From Lachnospiraceae bacterium (GTDB lineage: Bacteria; Bacillota; Clostridia; Lachnospirales; Lachnospiraceae): a stretch of 9,068 nt of DNA. The DNA is taken from the NCBI GenBank assembly GCA_003447895.1, contig DLYC01000207.1, forward strand, positions 1 through 9,068, read 5' to 3'. Positions 1-5,940 of the stretch are shown piece after piece. Made by a program: the position numbers and the translations under genes. The first letter of the stretch is position 1. Each line of letters opens with the position of its first letter. Below the pieces are notes generated by a model. The model searched no databases. It worked only from the letters and a program-made list of their open reading frames with translations, and was not told the origin of the DNA.

Positions 1-31
1 CAATCCCCTCGATCAGGTCTCCTTTTTTCAA
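1..31 (-). CDS. N-terminal fragment of a gene leaving the window; possible TrmA/RlmD-family 23S rRNA uracil-C5 methyltransferase
   Basis: A TTG codon at 31-29 opens a frame reading MKKGDLIEGI before the window ends. A textbook ribosome binding site, AGGAG, sits six bases upstream, which is the main reason for choosing this start. The short peptide resembles the first residues of the TRAM domain of clostridial RlmD/RumA proteins (typically MKKG followed by an EGIV-like strand). I recall such methyltransferases lying downstream of pcrA in some Lachnospiraceae. Ten residues cannot prove a family, so the identity is an inference. The gene lies behind the terminator at 119-148, so it would need its own promoter or read-through, and I could not find a convincing promoter in the 87 bases between. 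A second frame, open from an ATG at 113-111 to the edge, is the alternative; its peptide is not recognisable and it has no comparable ribosome binding site. Confidence 0.5.
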   Translation of the reverse strand, partial: MKKGDLIEGI

Positions 32-37
32 ACTCTT

Positions 38-42
38 CTCCT
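38..42 (-). promoter_or_regulatory. Ribosome binding site of the left-edge gene
   Basis: AGGAG on the minus strand lies within a purine-rich stretch (GGAGAGGAGAAGAG), with six bases before the TTG at 31-29. It supports TTG as the start and separates this frame from the competing open frame that begins at 113. Confidence 0.6.
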
Positions 43-69
43 CTCCGTACTGTCTCCATGACTTTTTCC

Positions 70-111
70 ATGAAGCACTCTTTGTGAAACGCTTCCCGTG
101 AAGCGCTCTTC
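70..111. repeat. Three imperfect 14-base repeats in the leader of the left-edge gene
   Basis: Units start at 70, 84 and 98, and the first bases of a fourth start at 112. Each begins (A/G)TGAA and carries a C-rich or CTCTT-like end. Units 1 and 3 match at 11 of 14 positions, and units 2 and 3 at about 10 of 14. The units contain self-complementary pieces: CGCTTC at 90-95 pairs with GAAGCG at 100-105 across a CCGT loop, and TTCATGAA at 109-116 is a perfect palindrome. GAAGC at 72-76 could pair with the same 91-95 arm instead, so two exclusive folds are possible. No function can be assigned. The stretch 32-118 holds nothing else I can support. Confidence 0.5.
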
Positions 112-118
112 ATGAAAC

Positions 119-148
119 AAGGCAGTCCGGCACAAGCCGAACTGCCTT
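119..148 (-). terminator. Hairpin transcription terminator at the end of the operon
   Basis: A 13-base arm at 119-131 is complementary to 136-148 around the four-base loop 132-135. Twelve pairs are Watson-Crick. The thirteenth (127/140) is a C-A mismatch if read from the plus strand but a G-U pair in minus-strand RNA, so the stem is uninterrupted only in the minus direction, the direction of the operon. In that direction an A-tract precedes the stem and a modest T-rich tail (CTTGTTTC) follows. The plus direction also has a short T run, so weak bidirectional action is possible. It sits 109 bases after the stop of the small membrane protein gene. Confidence 0.85.
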
Positions 149-198
149 TTACTCTCAGATCACTTTATAGCCGCCGCGGGCGTCTTTGTACTGAATTC

Positions 199-254
199 GA
201 TTATCTAAATCTGAATATCTGAATCCGAATATCTGAATCCGAATATCTGAATCC
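199..254. repeat. 14-base tandem repeat, three exact copies plus one degenerate copy
   Basis: The unit GAATATCTGAATCC occurs three times without change at 213-226, 227-240 and 241-254. It is preceded at 199-212 by a copy with 11 of 14 matches. The array begins three bases after the stop codon of the small membrane protein (read on the minus strand) and lies between that gene and the terminator. Because 14 is not a multiple of three, any change in copy number shifts the frame of sequence reading through it. Exact identity of three units suggests recent slippage. The TGAAT pieces are all in the same orientation, so they are not the inverted pair of an arginine-repressor box. Confidence 0.9.
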
Positions 255-257
255 GCT

Positions 258-503
258 TTATGCTTCCGCTGCCGCTGCTTCCTCGTCATCCTCGAAGTCA
301 TCGTCAAAGTCATCATCGTCAAAGTCATCGTCATCATCATAGTCGTCAAAATAGTCCGGTGTGAGGAAGCGATATACACCGTACGCGATCAAAGCGACCG
401 CTGCGAGTCCTCCGACTACCGCCAAAATCACAAACAGGGGATTTGTTCTCTTTCTGTAGCTTCTGACCATGTCGAGCAGATTCCATAATAACTCAGTTGT
501 CAT
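258..503 (-). CDS. Small single-pass membrane protein with an aspartate-rich tail, family unassigned
   Basis: 81 residues, function unknown. Residues 1-20 form a basic, partly amphipathic N-terminus (RSYRKR at 14-19). Residues about 22-46 form one hydrophobic, glycine- and alanine-containing membrane helix. Residues 50-75 are almost entirely Asp, Glu and Phe/Tyr, followed by a short Ala-Glu end. By the positive-inside rule the basic N-terminus should be cytoplasmic and the acidic tail outside, though no cleavable signal is evident. The start ATG follows GGAGG with a rather long spacing of ten bases. The gene lies 77 bases behind pcrA and is the last gene before the terminator. I recall similar short proteins with a membrane helix and acidic tail in Lachnospiraceae, but cannot name a family. 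The Asp codons form a low-complexity GAC/GAT tract at about 283-354, prone to slippage. An acidic tail could bind cations or contact basic partners; that is speculation. Confidence 0.75.
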   Translation of the reverse strand: MTTELLWNLLDMVRSYRKRTNPLFVILAVVGGLAAVALIAYGVYRFLTPDYFDDYDDDDDFDDDDFDDDFEDDEEAAAAEA

Positions 504-580
504 ATGTGTGATTCCTCCATATACATTCTACAAACAATAGGGTGCCACATCTTCTGTTACACTAAATATACCACCATCCC

Positions 581-3040
581 TCATTCATTTCCACCATTTC
601 CTCCGCATTTCACCAGTTTTGCAAAGGCTGCGTACATGATCTTTTGTCCGAACTTATCAAACAGGACAGTCACCTTGTAATCCCTCGGTCCCGGCTCGAT
701 CGCCGTCACGGTTCCCACGCCGTATTTGATATGGAGTACGCGATCGCCGGCCTGATAATTCGGCTTTTCAGGCGCCGCGGGCATGCCTTTCTTGAGGGAA
801 GAAAGAGAACTTCCCACGGTGCGGCCTCCGTAATTGGTCGCGGGCTTTTTAAAGGCGGCTTTGGGTCGCGGCCTCTGCGAGGCACTGCCAAGGCTCTGCC
901 CGGTGCTCCGGCTCTGCCCGATTCCCCGGCTCTGCCTTCCGCCGGCAGAAGGCGAAGACAGGCCTGCGCCGCCTCCGAACGGGGGCACATCGCTGAAACT
1001 GCGCGTAACGCGCCTTCCGCCGGATCCGTAAGAATCGAACGGAACCTCATCGTCAAACAGGGAATCGTCGCCGAAACGACCTCCGCTTCCGGGGCCTTTC
1101 TTCTCATCCCCGTCCATCAGATCCTCCGGAATTTCGTAGACGAAGCGGCTCATGGGGTTGTACTGGATCTCTCCGCGGAGCATGCGCGACATGCTGTAGG
1201 TCAGTGTGAGATCCTCCTTGGCCCTTGTGATCCCGACGTAGGCCAGGCGCCTCTCCTCGGCTTCGGCTTCCTCGTCATTACTGTTGAGCGCCATTGCGCT
1301 CGGAAATACATTGTCCTCCATGCCGGAAATATAGACATGGGAGAACTCCAGTCCCTTGGCGCTGTGAAGCGTCATGAGGAGCACTTTTTCCTGCGCTTCC
1401 TCCGTCTGGTCAAGATCCGAGACCAGCGCCACTTCTTCCAGGAATCCGGAGAGCGTCGGCTCCTCCGCCGTCTCCTCGTAATCGGTGATCTTGCTGATCA
1501 GTTCGTCCACGTTGGAGATCCTGTCGGCGCCTTCGTCCTCATCGTCAAGGCTCCTAAGGTACGCGTCGTATTCCGTCCTCTCGATGATGTACCGCAGAAG
1601 CTCGGAGAGGCTGTGCCCCTCGGCGTACTGCCTGAAGGAGAGGATCAGACTCACAAAGCTCTCTATTTTGCCGGTGCTTCTTCCGAGCGACGTGATGTTC
1701 CTGCAGCTTTGCATCGCTTCAAAGAAGGAGATGTCACGGCTGAGGGCATAATCGGCGATCCGGCTGACCGTTGTCTGGCCGATCCCGCGCTTGGGAACGT
1801 TCAGGATGCGGCGCGCGGCGATCTCGTCACGGCCGTTGTCCACCGTCTTGAGGTAGGCGATCATATCCCGGATTTCCCTGCGGTCGTAGAAATTGGTTCC
1901 GCCCACCACATTGTAGGGGATCGACTCGAGGACAAAGCACTCTTCAAGGGCACGGGCCTGCGCGTTGGTCCTGTAGAGGACCGCGAAGTCCCCGTAGCCG
2001 AGATGACGGTCATTTCGGCACTTGCGGTCGATATCCTCCGCGATAAAGGCCGCTTCGTCCCTGGCCGTAGGAAATTTCCGCAGATGGACCGGCGTTCCTT
2101 TCCCCTTGTCCGTCCAAAGCTTTTTCTCCTTGCGCTTCGGGTTATTGCCGATCACCGCATTGGCGGCGTCGAGAATGCTCTGTGTGGAGCGGTAGTTCTG
2201 CTCAAGGCGCACCACGAGCGCGTCGGGGTAATTCTTCTCAAAGTCCAGGATATTCTGAATATTGGCGCCGCGGAAGCGGTAAATGGACTGGTCGTCGTCG
2301 CCGACCACGCAGAGATTCCGGTTTTTCTCCGCAAGGAGCCTCACCAGTTCAAACTGCGCGTTGTTGGTGTCCTGGTACTCGTCCACCATGATGTAGAGGA
2401 AGCGGTTCTGATAGGACGCCAGCACCTCTTCGTGCACGTGAAAGAGTTCCACCGTGCGCATGAGAAGATCGTCAAAATCCAGCGCGTTGTTCTTTTTAAG
2501 CCTCTTCTGGTACTCCTCGTAGGCGTCCGCGATCTGCTTGTTCCGGAAGCTGTACCCAGCGTTCTCCTCCCTGTACTTGAGAGGCGTGATCAGCTCGTTC
2601 TTCGCGGAAGAGATCTCGGAAAGGATGGTTCTCTCCCGGAGCTCCTTGGTGTCGATCTTCAGGTACTTGCACACTTCCTTCATCAGCGTTTTCTGGTCGT
2701 CCGTATCATAGATCGTAAACGAGGACTGATAGCCCAGAAGTTCTATATGGCGGCGCAGAATCCTGACGCACATAGAATGGAATGTGGAGATCCAGACGCT
2801 CTCCGCGCCGAATCCGATCAGATTGTCGACACGCTCTCTCATCTCGCCCGCCGCCTTATTGGTAAAGGTGATGGCGAGAATATTCCAGGGATTTACGCCG
2901 CAGTCATCCAGAAGATAGGCGATCCTGTGTGTGATCACCCTCGTCTTTCCGCTTCCGGCCCCCGCGAGGATCAGAACCGGCCCCTCCGTATGCCTGACCG
3001 CTTCCCACTGCTGTTTATTCAAAGTGTCATAAATAGACAT
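581..3040 (-). CDS. pcrA: ATP-dependent 3'-5' DNA helicase PcrA (UvrD/Rep family, superfamily 1A)
   Basis: Unwinds DNA with 3'-5' polarity in nucleotide excision repair, replication restart and RecA clearance; it also associates with RNA polymerase in Gram-positive bacteria. All superfamily 1A motifs are present in order: Q motif near residues 8-12, Walker A GAGSGKT at 27-33, Ia TFTNKAAGEM at 58-67, II VDEYQD at 219-224, III VVGDDDQSIYRFRGA at 245-259, IV QNYRS at 281-285, V TLHSAKGLEF at 557-566 and VI RRLAYVGITRAK at 597-608. Residues about 762-809 form the C-terminal Tudor-like domain typical of PcrA. At 819 residues it is longer than the usual 720-750, the excess being a Gly/Ser/Arg-rich linker at about 645-755. 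The start ATG is preceded by AAGGAG overlapping the upstream stop codon, spaced a long 13 bases; no better in-frame start was seen. It is 17 bases behind the DUF1836 gene, so cotranscription is likely. Confidence 0.97.
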   Translation of the reverse strand: MSIYDTLNKQQWEAVRHTEGPVLILAGAGSGKTRVITHRIAYLLDDCGVNPWNILAITFTNKAAGEMRERVDNLIGFGAESVWISTFHSMCVRILRRHIELLGYQSSFTIYDTDDQKTLMKEVCKYLKIDTKELRERTILSEISSAKNELITPLKYREENAGYSFRNKQIADAYEEYQKRLKKNNALDFDDLLMRTVELFHVHEEVLASYQNRFLYIMVDEYQDTNNAQFELVRLLAEKNRNLCVVGDDDQSIYRFRGANIQNILDFEKNYPDALVVRLEQNYRSTQSILDAANAVIGNNPKRKEKKLWTDKGKGTPVHLRKFPTARDEAAFIAEDIDRKCRNDRHLGYGDFAVLYRTNAQARALEECFVLESIPYNVVGGTNFYDRREIRDMIAYLKTVDNGRDEIAARRILNVPKRGIGQTTVSRIADYALSRDISFFEAMQSCRNITSLGRSTGKIESFVSLILSFRQYAEGHSLSELLRYIIERTEYDAYLRSLDDEDEGADRISNVDELISKITDYEETAEEPTLSGFLEEVALVSDLDQTEEAQEKVLLMTLHSAKGLEFSHVYISGMEDNVFPSAMALNSNDEEAEAEERRLAYVGITRAKEDLTLTYSMSRMLRGEIQYNPMSRFVYEIPEDLMDGDEKKGPGSGGRFGDDSLFDDEVPFDSYGSGGRRVTRSFSDVPPFGGGAGLSSPSAGGRQSRGIGQSRSTGQSLGSASQRPRPKAAFKKPATNYGGRTVGSSLSSLKKGMPAAPEKPNYQAGDRVLHIKYGVGTVTAIEPGPRDYKVTVLFDKFGQKIMYAAFAKLVKCGGNGGNE
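892..945. repeat. 18-base imperfect repeat inside the pcrA linker
   Basis: GGCTCTGCC recurs at 892, 910 and 928, exactly 18 bases apart, with the flanking nine bases diverging. On the coding strand this gives a six-residue period with GQS-like cores at roughly PcrA residues 702-716. The period keeps the reading frame, so copy changes lengthen or shorten the disordered linker without breaking the helicase or Tudor domains. Confidence 0.7.
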
Positions 3041-3057
3041 AAATTCGTAGTGACTCC

Positions 3058-3708
3058 TTATTTCTTGTTGCTTCTTACCACGTCCGGAACGCCGGGCGTC
3101 TCATCGAGAAGCTTCTCAATGAGAAGCTTTCTGAGATAGATATCCGTGCTCAGCTGACAGATCACATTGAACCTTCTTAACATCTCTCGGTCTTCTTCCG
3201 GCGCGGAAGTAAACGATTTTTCCGCTTCGTCGAGGATCCTTCCGACTTCGTCCGGAAACCTCTTCACATTCTCCGTCACATACTCAAAGACTTCCGTGTA
3301 GACGTCGGACATGGAATACCGGTGTTTTTTGCCCGCCTGCTGCTCGGTCATCCTGGTCGTCGGCTGTGCATAGCGGTCGGAAACGGGACCGACGATCTTT
3401 CTGATATCGTCAATGGAGAGAAAGTTTTTCATATAGTAGATGACGAGAAGGAGCAGGATGTGGTCCCGTCCGTATTTCTTCTTGACAGGCGGGATCATCA
3501 CCTTGTTCTTTACATAATTGTTGATCATTGTCTTTGTGAGGAGTTTGTCCGCGTCAGACTTTCTCGCCGTCCTTCTGAGGCGCTCCCCGAGGAAGGTGAG
3601 CACCTGGTCCATATACAGATCGATCTTGGGTATATCATCGACTGCGGTGACCTTAAATCCGGTCAGGATCTTATTGACGATAAATTCCACATCTTTACGG
3701 GTACTCAT
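3058..3708 (-). CDS. DUF1836 protein, putative MerR-like DNA-binding regulator
   Basis: 216 residues. The N-terminal half matches the DUF1836 pattern I know from Firmicutes (YkrK-like proteins): IPKIDLYMDQV at 26-36, then LTKTMINNYVKNKVMIPP at 57-74 and KKKYGRDHILLLL at 76-88. The segment around TKTMINNYVKNK looks like the helix-turn-helix of the MerR-type fold, suggesting DNA binding. Target and effector are unknown. The C-terminal half (about 115-216) is helical and charged with no motif I recognise. The ATG overlaps the recN stop as ATGA (four bases), indicating translational coupling, and AAGGA lies about six bases upstream of it. The pcrA gene follows after 17 bases. Its place between recN and pcrA hints at a link with the repair genes, but proximity is the only support. 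Family call is confident, function is not. Confidence 0.85.
   Translation of the reverse strand: MSTRKDVEFIVNKILTGFKVTAVDDIPKIDLYMDQVLTFLGERLRRTARKSDADKLLTKTMINNYVKNKVMIPPVKKKYGRDHILLLLVIYYMKNFLSIDDIRKIVGPVSDRYAQPTTRMTEQQAGKKHRYSMSDVYTEVFEYVTENVKRFPDEVGRILDEAEKSFTSAPEEDREMLRRFNVICQLSTDIYLRKLLIEKLLDETPGVPDVVRSNKK
3109..3129. repeat. Perfect 9-base inverted repeat within the DUF1836 coding region
   Basis: AAGCTTCTC at 3109-3117 is followed after three bases by its exact complement at 3121-3129. On the coding strand the same nine-base word occurs again shortly downstream, reflecting the peptide KLLIEKLL. A nine-pair stem with a three-base loop would form in the mRNA about 50 bases before the stop codon, ahead of pcrA. 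There is no T-tract, so it is not an intrinsic terminator. It may simply follow from the repeated Lys-Leu-Leu codons. Confidence 0.5.
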
Positions 3709-5393
3709 TCCTTGTCCTTTCCGCTGTGCGCCATGCGCTTCATTTCGCGCGCGTTGGCGAGCGCAGCCTCTGTGATCCTGTCCGCGCCCAGAAGTCTTGC
3801 CACTTCCCGGTCACTCTCCTCCTCCGTGAGACGCCGGATGTGCGTCACGGTGCGGCCCTCCGGGCTCTCCTTGGCGATCGAGAAATGGCTGTCCTGCATC
3901 GCGGCGATCTGGGGGAGGTGCGTGATGCACAGGATCTGGTGATCCTCCGAAAGCCTTCCCATCTTCTCCGCGACTTTCCAGGCCGTCTTCCCGCTGATTC
4001 CGGTGTCGATCTCATCGAATATGAACGTGTGGATATCATCCTTTCCGGCGAACACAGTCTTCATTCCCAGCATGATCCTGGAGAGCTCACCGCCGCTCGC
4101 GATCTGATCGAGAGGCCTCGGGCTCTCCCCGGGATTCATGGAAATATAGAATGTCAGCTTGTCATATCCGCCTGATGAGAGATACGCCTCGCCGGAGCTG
4201 ATCCTGCTCTCAAATTCCACCTGGGGGAAATTGAGGTCGAGAAGCGCCTCCTTGAGCTTTGCGGCAAACTGGGCGGCCGCTTTCCCGCGCAGCGCACTGA
4301 GCTCTCCGCACAGTTTGAGAAGCTCCTTATACTCCGTTTCGATCTCTCTCTTAAGCCGGTTTCTCCCATTCTCGTAGTCCTCGAGAAAGGCCAGTCTCTC
4401 CTGCTTCTCACTGAGGGCCTTCCCGATATCGGAAAGATCCCTTCCGTACTTGTCCTTGAGGCGGTTGATCAGGTTCAGCCGGCTCTGGATCTCCTCAAAC
4501 TCAGACGGGTCGAAAGTCAGCTCCCGCATGTAGTCGTTCAGCGCCCGGTTGAAATCCGCGAGGATTCCCTCCACTTCAGACAGTTCCTCCGCGATCCGGT
4601 CAAGCTGCGGGTCAATGCCGCTCACGGAGGAGAGCTCTCTGGACGCGCGGTCTATGGCCTCCTCGGCGCTCTGGTCGCTCCCTCCGGTCCAAAATCCTGC
4701 CTGCCCGGCGGCTTCACTGATCTTTCTGAAGTTCTCAAGAAGGCGGTAACGGCTCTCCAGTTCCTCGTCCTCACCTTCCCTGACTGCTGCCTCCTCGATC
4801 TCTCTGCACTCATAGGCCAGAAGATCCGCCTCGCGCTTTCTCGCGCTGTCATCGAGGTCGTCCTTCTCCCATTCGTCCTTCAGGCTCTTCCATCTTTGAT
4901 AACTCTTTTGAACCTTTTCCTTAAGGATCGCCGCTTCCTCCCCGGCGTAGTCGTCCACCGTCTGCAGCTGCGCTTCCCTTCTTAAGAGCTTCTGGTTCTC
5001 CCTCTGTCCGTAGACATCGATCATGAGCTCCGCGATCTCCCGGAGCTGCCGGAGCGTCACGGACTCCCCGCATACGCTGCAGACACTTCGTCCGGGCAGG
5101 ATCTTTCTCTTGATGAGGATCGTCCCGTCCTCCGGAGCGGGAAGGTCCATCTCCCGGAGCTTTTCGAGCTGCCTCTCATTGTCCACCCCGAATACGAGCT
5201 CGACGAGGGCATACTCCTCGCCGGTCCTTATGATCGCTTTATCTGCCTTGGCGCCGAGCGCAAGTCCCACCGATCCTATAATGATCGATTTACCCGCGCC
5301 TGTCTCACCTGTCAAAATATTGAGGCCATCCGTAAAGGTGACCTCTTCTTCTTCAATCAGCGCCAGATTTTTCACATGCAAACTCAGCAGCAT
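3705..5393 (-). CDS. recN: DNA repair ATPase RecN (SMC-like)
   Basis: RecN is a cohesin-like ATPase recruited early to double-strand breaks, where it tethers DNA and assists RecA. The 562 residues match the family's usual 550-580. Walker A GETGAGKS is at 29-36, the ABC signature SGGELSR at 433-439, Walker B FIFDEIDTGISG at 457-468 and the following THLPQIA at 491-497. Residues about 155-375 are charged, helix-rich coiled-coil arms containing the conserved RLNLINRLKDKYG. The start ATG follows GGGAGG with seven bases of spacing, an excellent site, 24 bases after the argR stop. The argR-recN pair is widespread in Firmicutes. One oddity: the usual DIHGQHEHQ segment reads DVYGQRENQ (126-134), and residues 103-111 carry two cysteines where an asparagine-glycine turn is common. 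The ATPase core seems intact. RecN is SOS-controlled in several bacteria, but I saw no LexA box here. Confidence 0.97.
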   Translation of the reverse strand: MLLSLHVKNLALIEEEEVTFTDGLNILTGETGAGKSIIIGSVGLALGAKADKAIIRTGEEYALVELVFGVDNERQLEKLREMDLPAPEDGTILIKRKILPGRSVCSVCGESVTLRQLREIAELMIDVYGQRENQKLLRREAQLQTVDDYAGEEAAILKEKVQKSYQRWKSLKDEWEKDDLDDSARKREADLLAYECREIEEAAVREGEDEELESRYRLLENFRKISEAAGQAGFWTGGSDQSAEEAIDRASRELSSVSGIDPQLDRIAEELSEVEGILADFNRALNDYMRELTFDPSEFEEIQSRLNLINRLKDKYGRDLSDIGKALSEKQERLAFLEDYENGRNRLKREIETEYKELLKLCGELSALRGKAAAQFAAKLKEALLDLNFPQVEFESRISSGEAYLSSGGYDKLTFYISMNPGESPRPLDQIASGGELSRIMLGMKTVFAGKDDIHTFIFDEIDTGISGKTAWKVAEKMGRLSEDHQILCITHLPQIAAMQDSHFSIAKESPEGRTVTHIRRLTEEESDREVARLLGADRITEAALANAREMKRMAHSGKDKE

Positions 5394-5417
5394 TCACTTT
5401 CCTCCCTTCACAGGATC

Positions 5418-5873
5418 CTATGCCTCTCCGAGCATTTGACGAATCTTTTCCATGAGCAGAACGGTGTCCTCCACCGTCCTGACTGCTGCCATGATCGTAT
5501 CATCCCCCGCGATGCAGCCCACGACCTCCGGAAACTGAAGGTGGTCCAGCGCGGCGGCAGCCGCCATGGCCATTCCTGACCCGGTCTTGATCACCAGCAG
5601 GTTCTGCGCGTGGTCGAGTGACAGCACGCTGTCCCGCAGAACGCGGATAAACCGGTTCTTCTCCTCGTTGACAGGCTTTGCCGCCTCATATTTCTGTCTC
5701 CCGCCGGAAGCGGCCACCTTGATAAGGCCCATTTCCCGGATATCTCTGGACACGGTGGCCTGCGTCACCTGAAAGCCGCTCTCGCGAAGCTTCTGCGCCA
5801 GTTCTCCCTGTGTCTCAATTTCATTGCGCTCGATGATCTCCAATATTCTCTCGTGACGATTCTTTTTCAACAA
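5418..5873 (-). CDS. argR: Arginine repressor ArgR/AhrC
   Basis: Arginine-responsive hexameric transcription factor that represses arginine synthesis genes and can activate catabolic ones. The 151 residues match the family's normal 150-155. Residues 1-65 form the winged helix, with recognition helix QATVSRDIREMGL at 38-50. Residues about 75-151 form the trimerisation and arginine-binding domain, with GCIAGDDT at 119-126, whose paired aspartates contact arginine, and a GSGMAMA segment at 98-104. The start is TTG: the upstream frame is closed by a stop at 5885-5883, and AGGGG lies six bases before the TTG at 5873. A second TTG follows directly, so translation could begin one codon later. It is 67 bases downstream of nadK, the second-widest spacing in the cluster, but I found neither a convincing promoter nor an ARG box there. 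Its neighbour recN is a conserved partner. Confidence 0.96.
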   Translation of the reverse strand: MLKKNRHERILEIIERNEIETQGELAQKLRESGFQVTQATVSRDIREMGLIKVAASGGRQKYEAAKPVNEEKNRFIRVLRDSVLSLDHAQNLLVIKTGSGMAMAAAAALDHLQFPEVVGCIAGDDTIMAAVRTVEDTVLLMEKIRQMLGEA

Positions 5874-5879
5874 ACTATA

Positions 5880-5884
5880 CCCCT
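5880..5884 (-). promoter_or_regulatory. Ribosome binding site fixing the TTG start of argR
   Basis: AGGGG on the minus strand is six bases before the TTG at 5873-5871. No ATG or GTG is available in frame between the upstream stop at 5885-5883 and this point, so the site and the closed frame together force a TTG initiation codon. Confidence 0.6.
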
Positions 5885-5940
5885 ATGCGCCGACCCTCCG
5901 GATGATCTCCTTGCTCCGTCCGGGCAGGCTGTATTTTGTA

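Noticed and set aside
84..111. 14-base repeats as a CRISPR array
   Set aside because: Units are too short, imperfect and directly adjacent without spacers; no cas gene is nearby.
1..113. An open frame starting ATG at 113-111 on the minus strand and running off the left edge
   Set aside because: It has no good ribosome binding site, its start overlaps the repeat region, and its basic, repetitive peptide is unfamiliar. The TTG frame with AGGAG is better supported.
199..254. TGAAT-containing repeats as arginine-repressor (ARG) boxes
   Set aside because: ARG boxes need inverted TGAAT and ATTCA halves. Here the halves are all direct and spaced by a rigid 14-base period, and the site is far from any arginine gene promoter.
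3109..3129. Inverted repeat as a terminator between DUF1836 and pcrA
   Set aside because: It lies inside coding sequence, has no following T-tract, and pcrA begins only 17 bases after the gene end with a site overlapping the stop.
644..3139. An 831-residue open frame on the plus strand opposite pcrA, longer than pcrA itself
   Set aside because: It mirrors the codon pattern of pcrA and runs past its 5' end into the DUF1836 gene. It has no recognisable domain, no fitting ribosome binding site and is opposite a gene with every helicase motif. The length follows from the GC-rich third positions of pcrA.
5874..5879. TATAGT in front of argR as a promoter -10 element
   Set aside because: It abuts the TTG start codon, so transcripts from it would lack a ribosome binding site. 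No -35 match is at the right distance.
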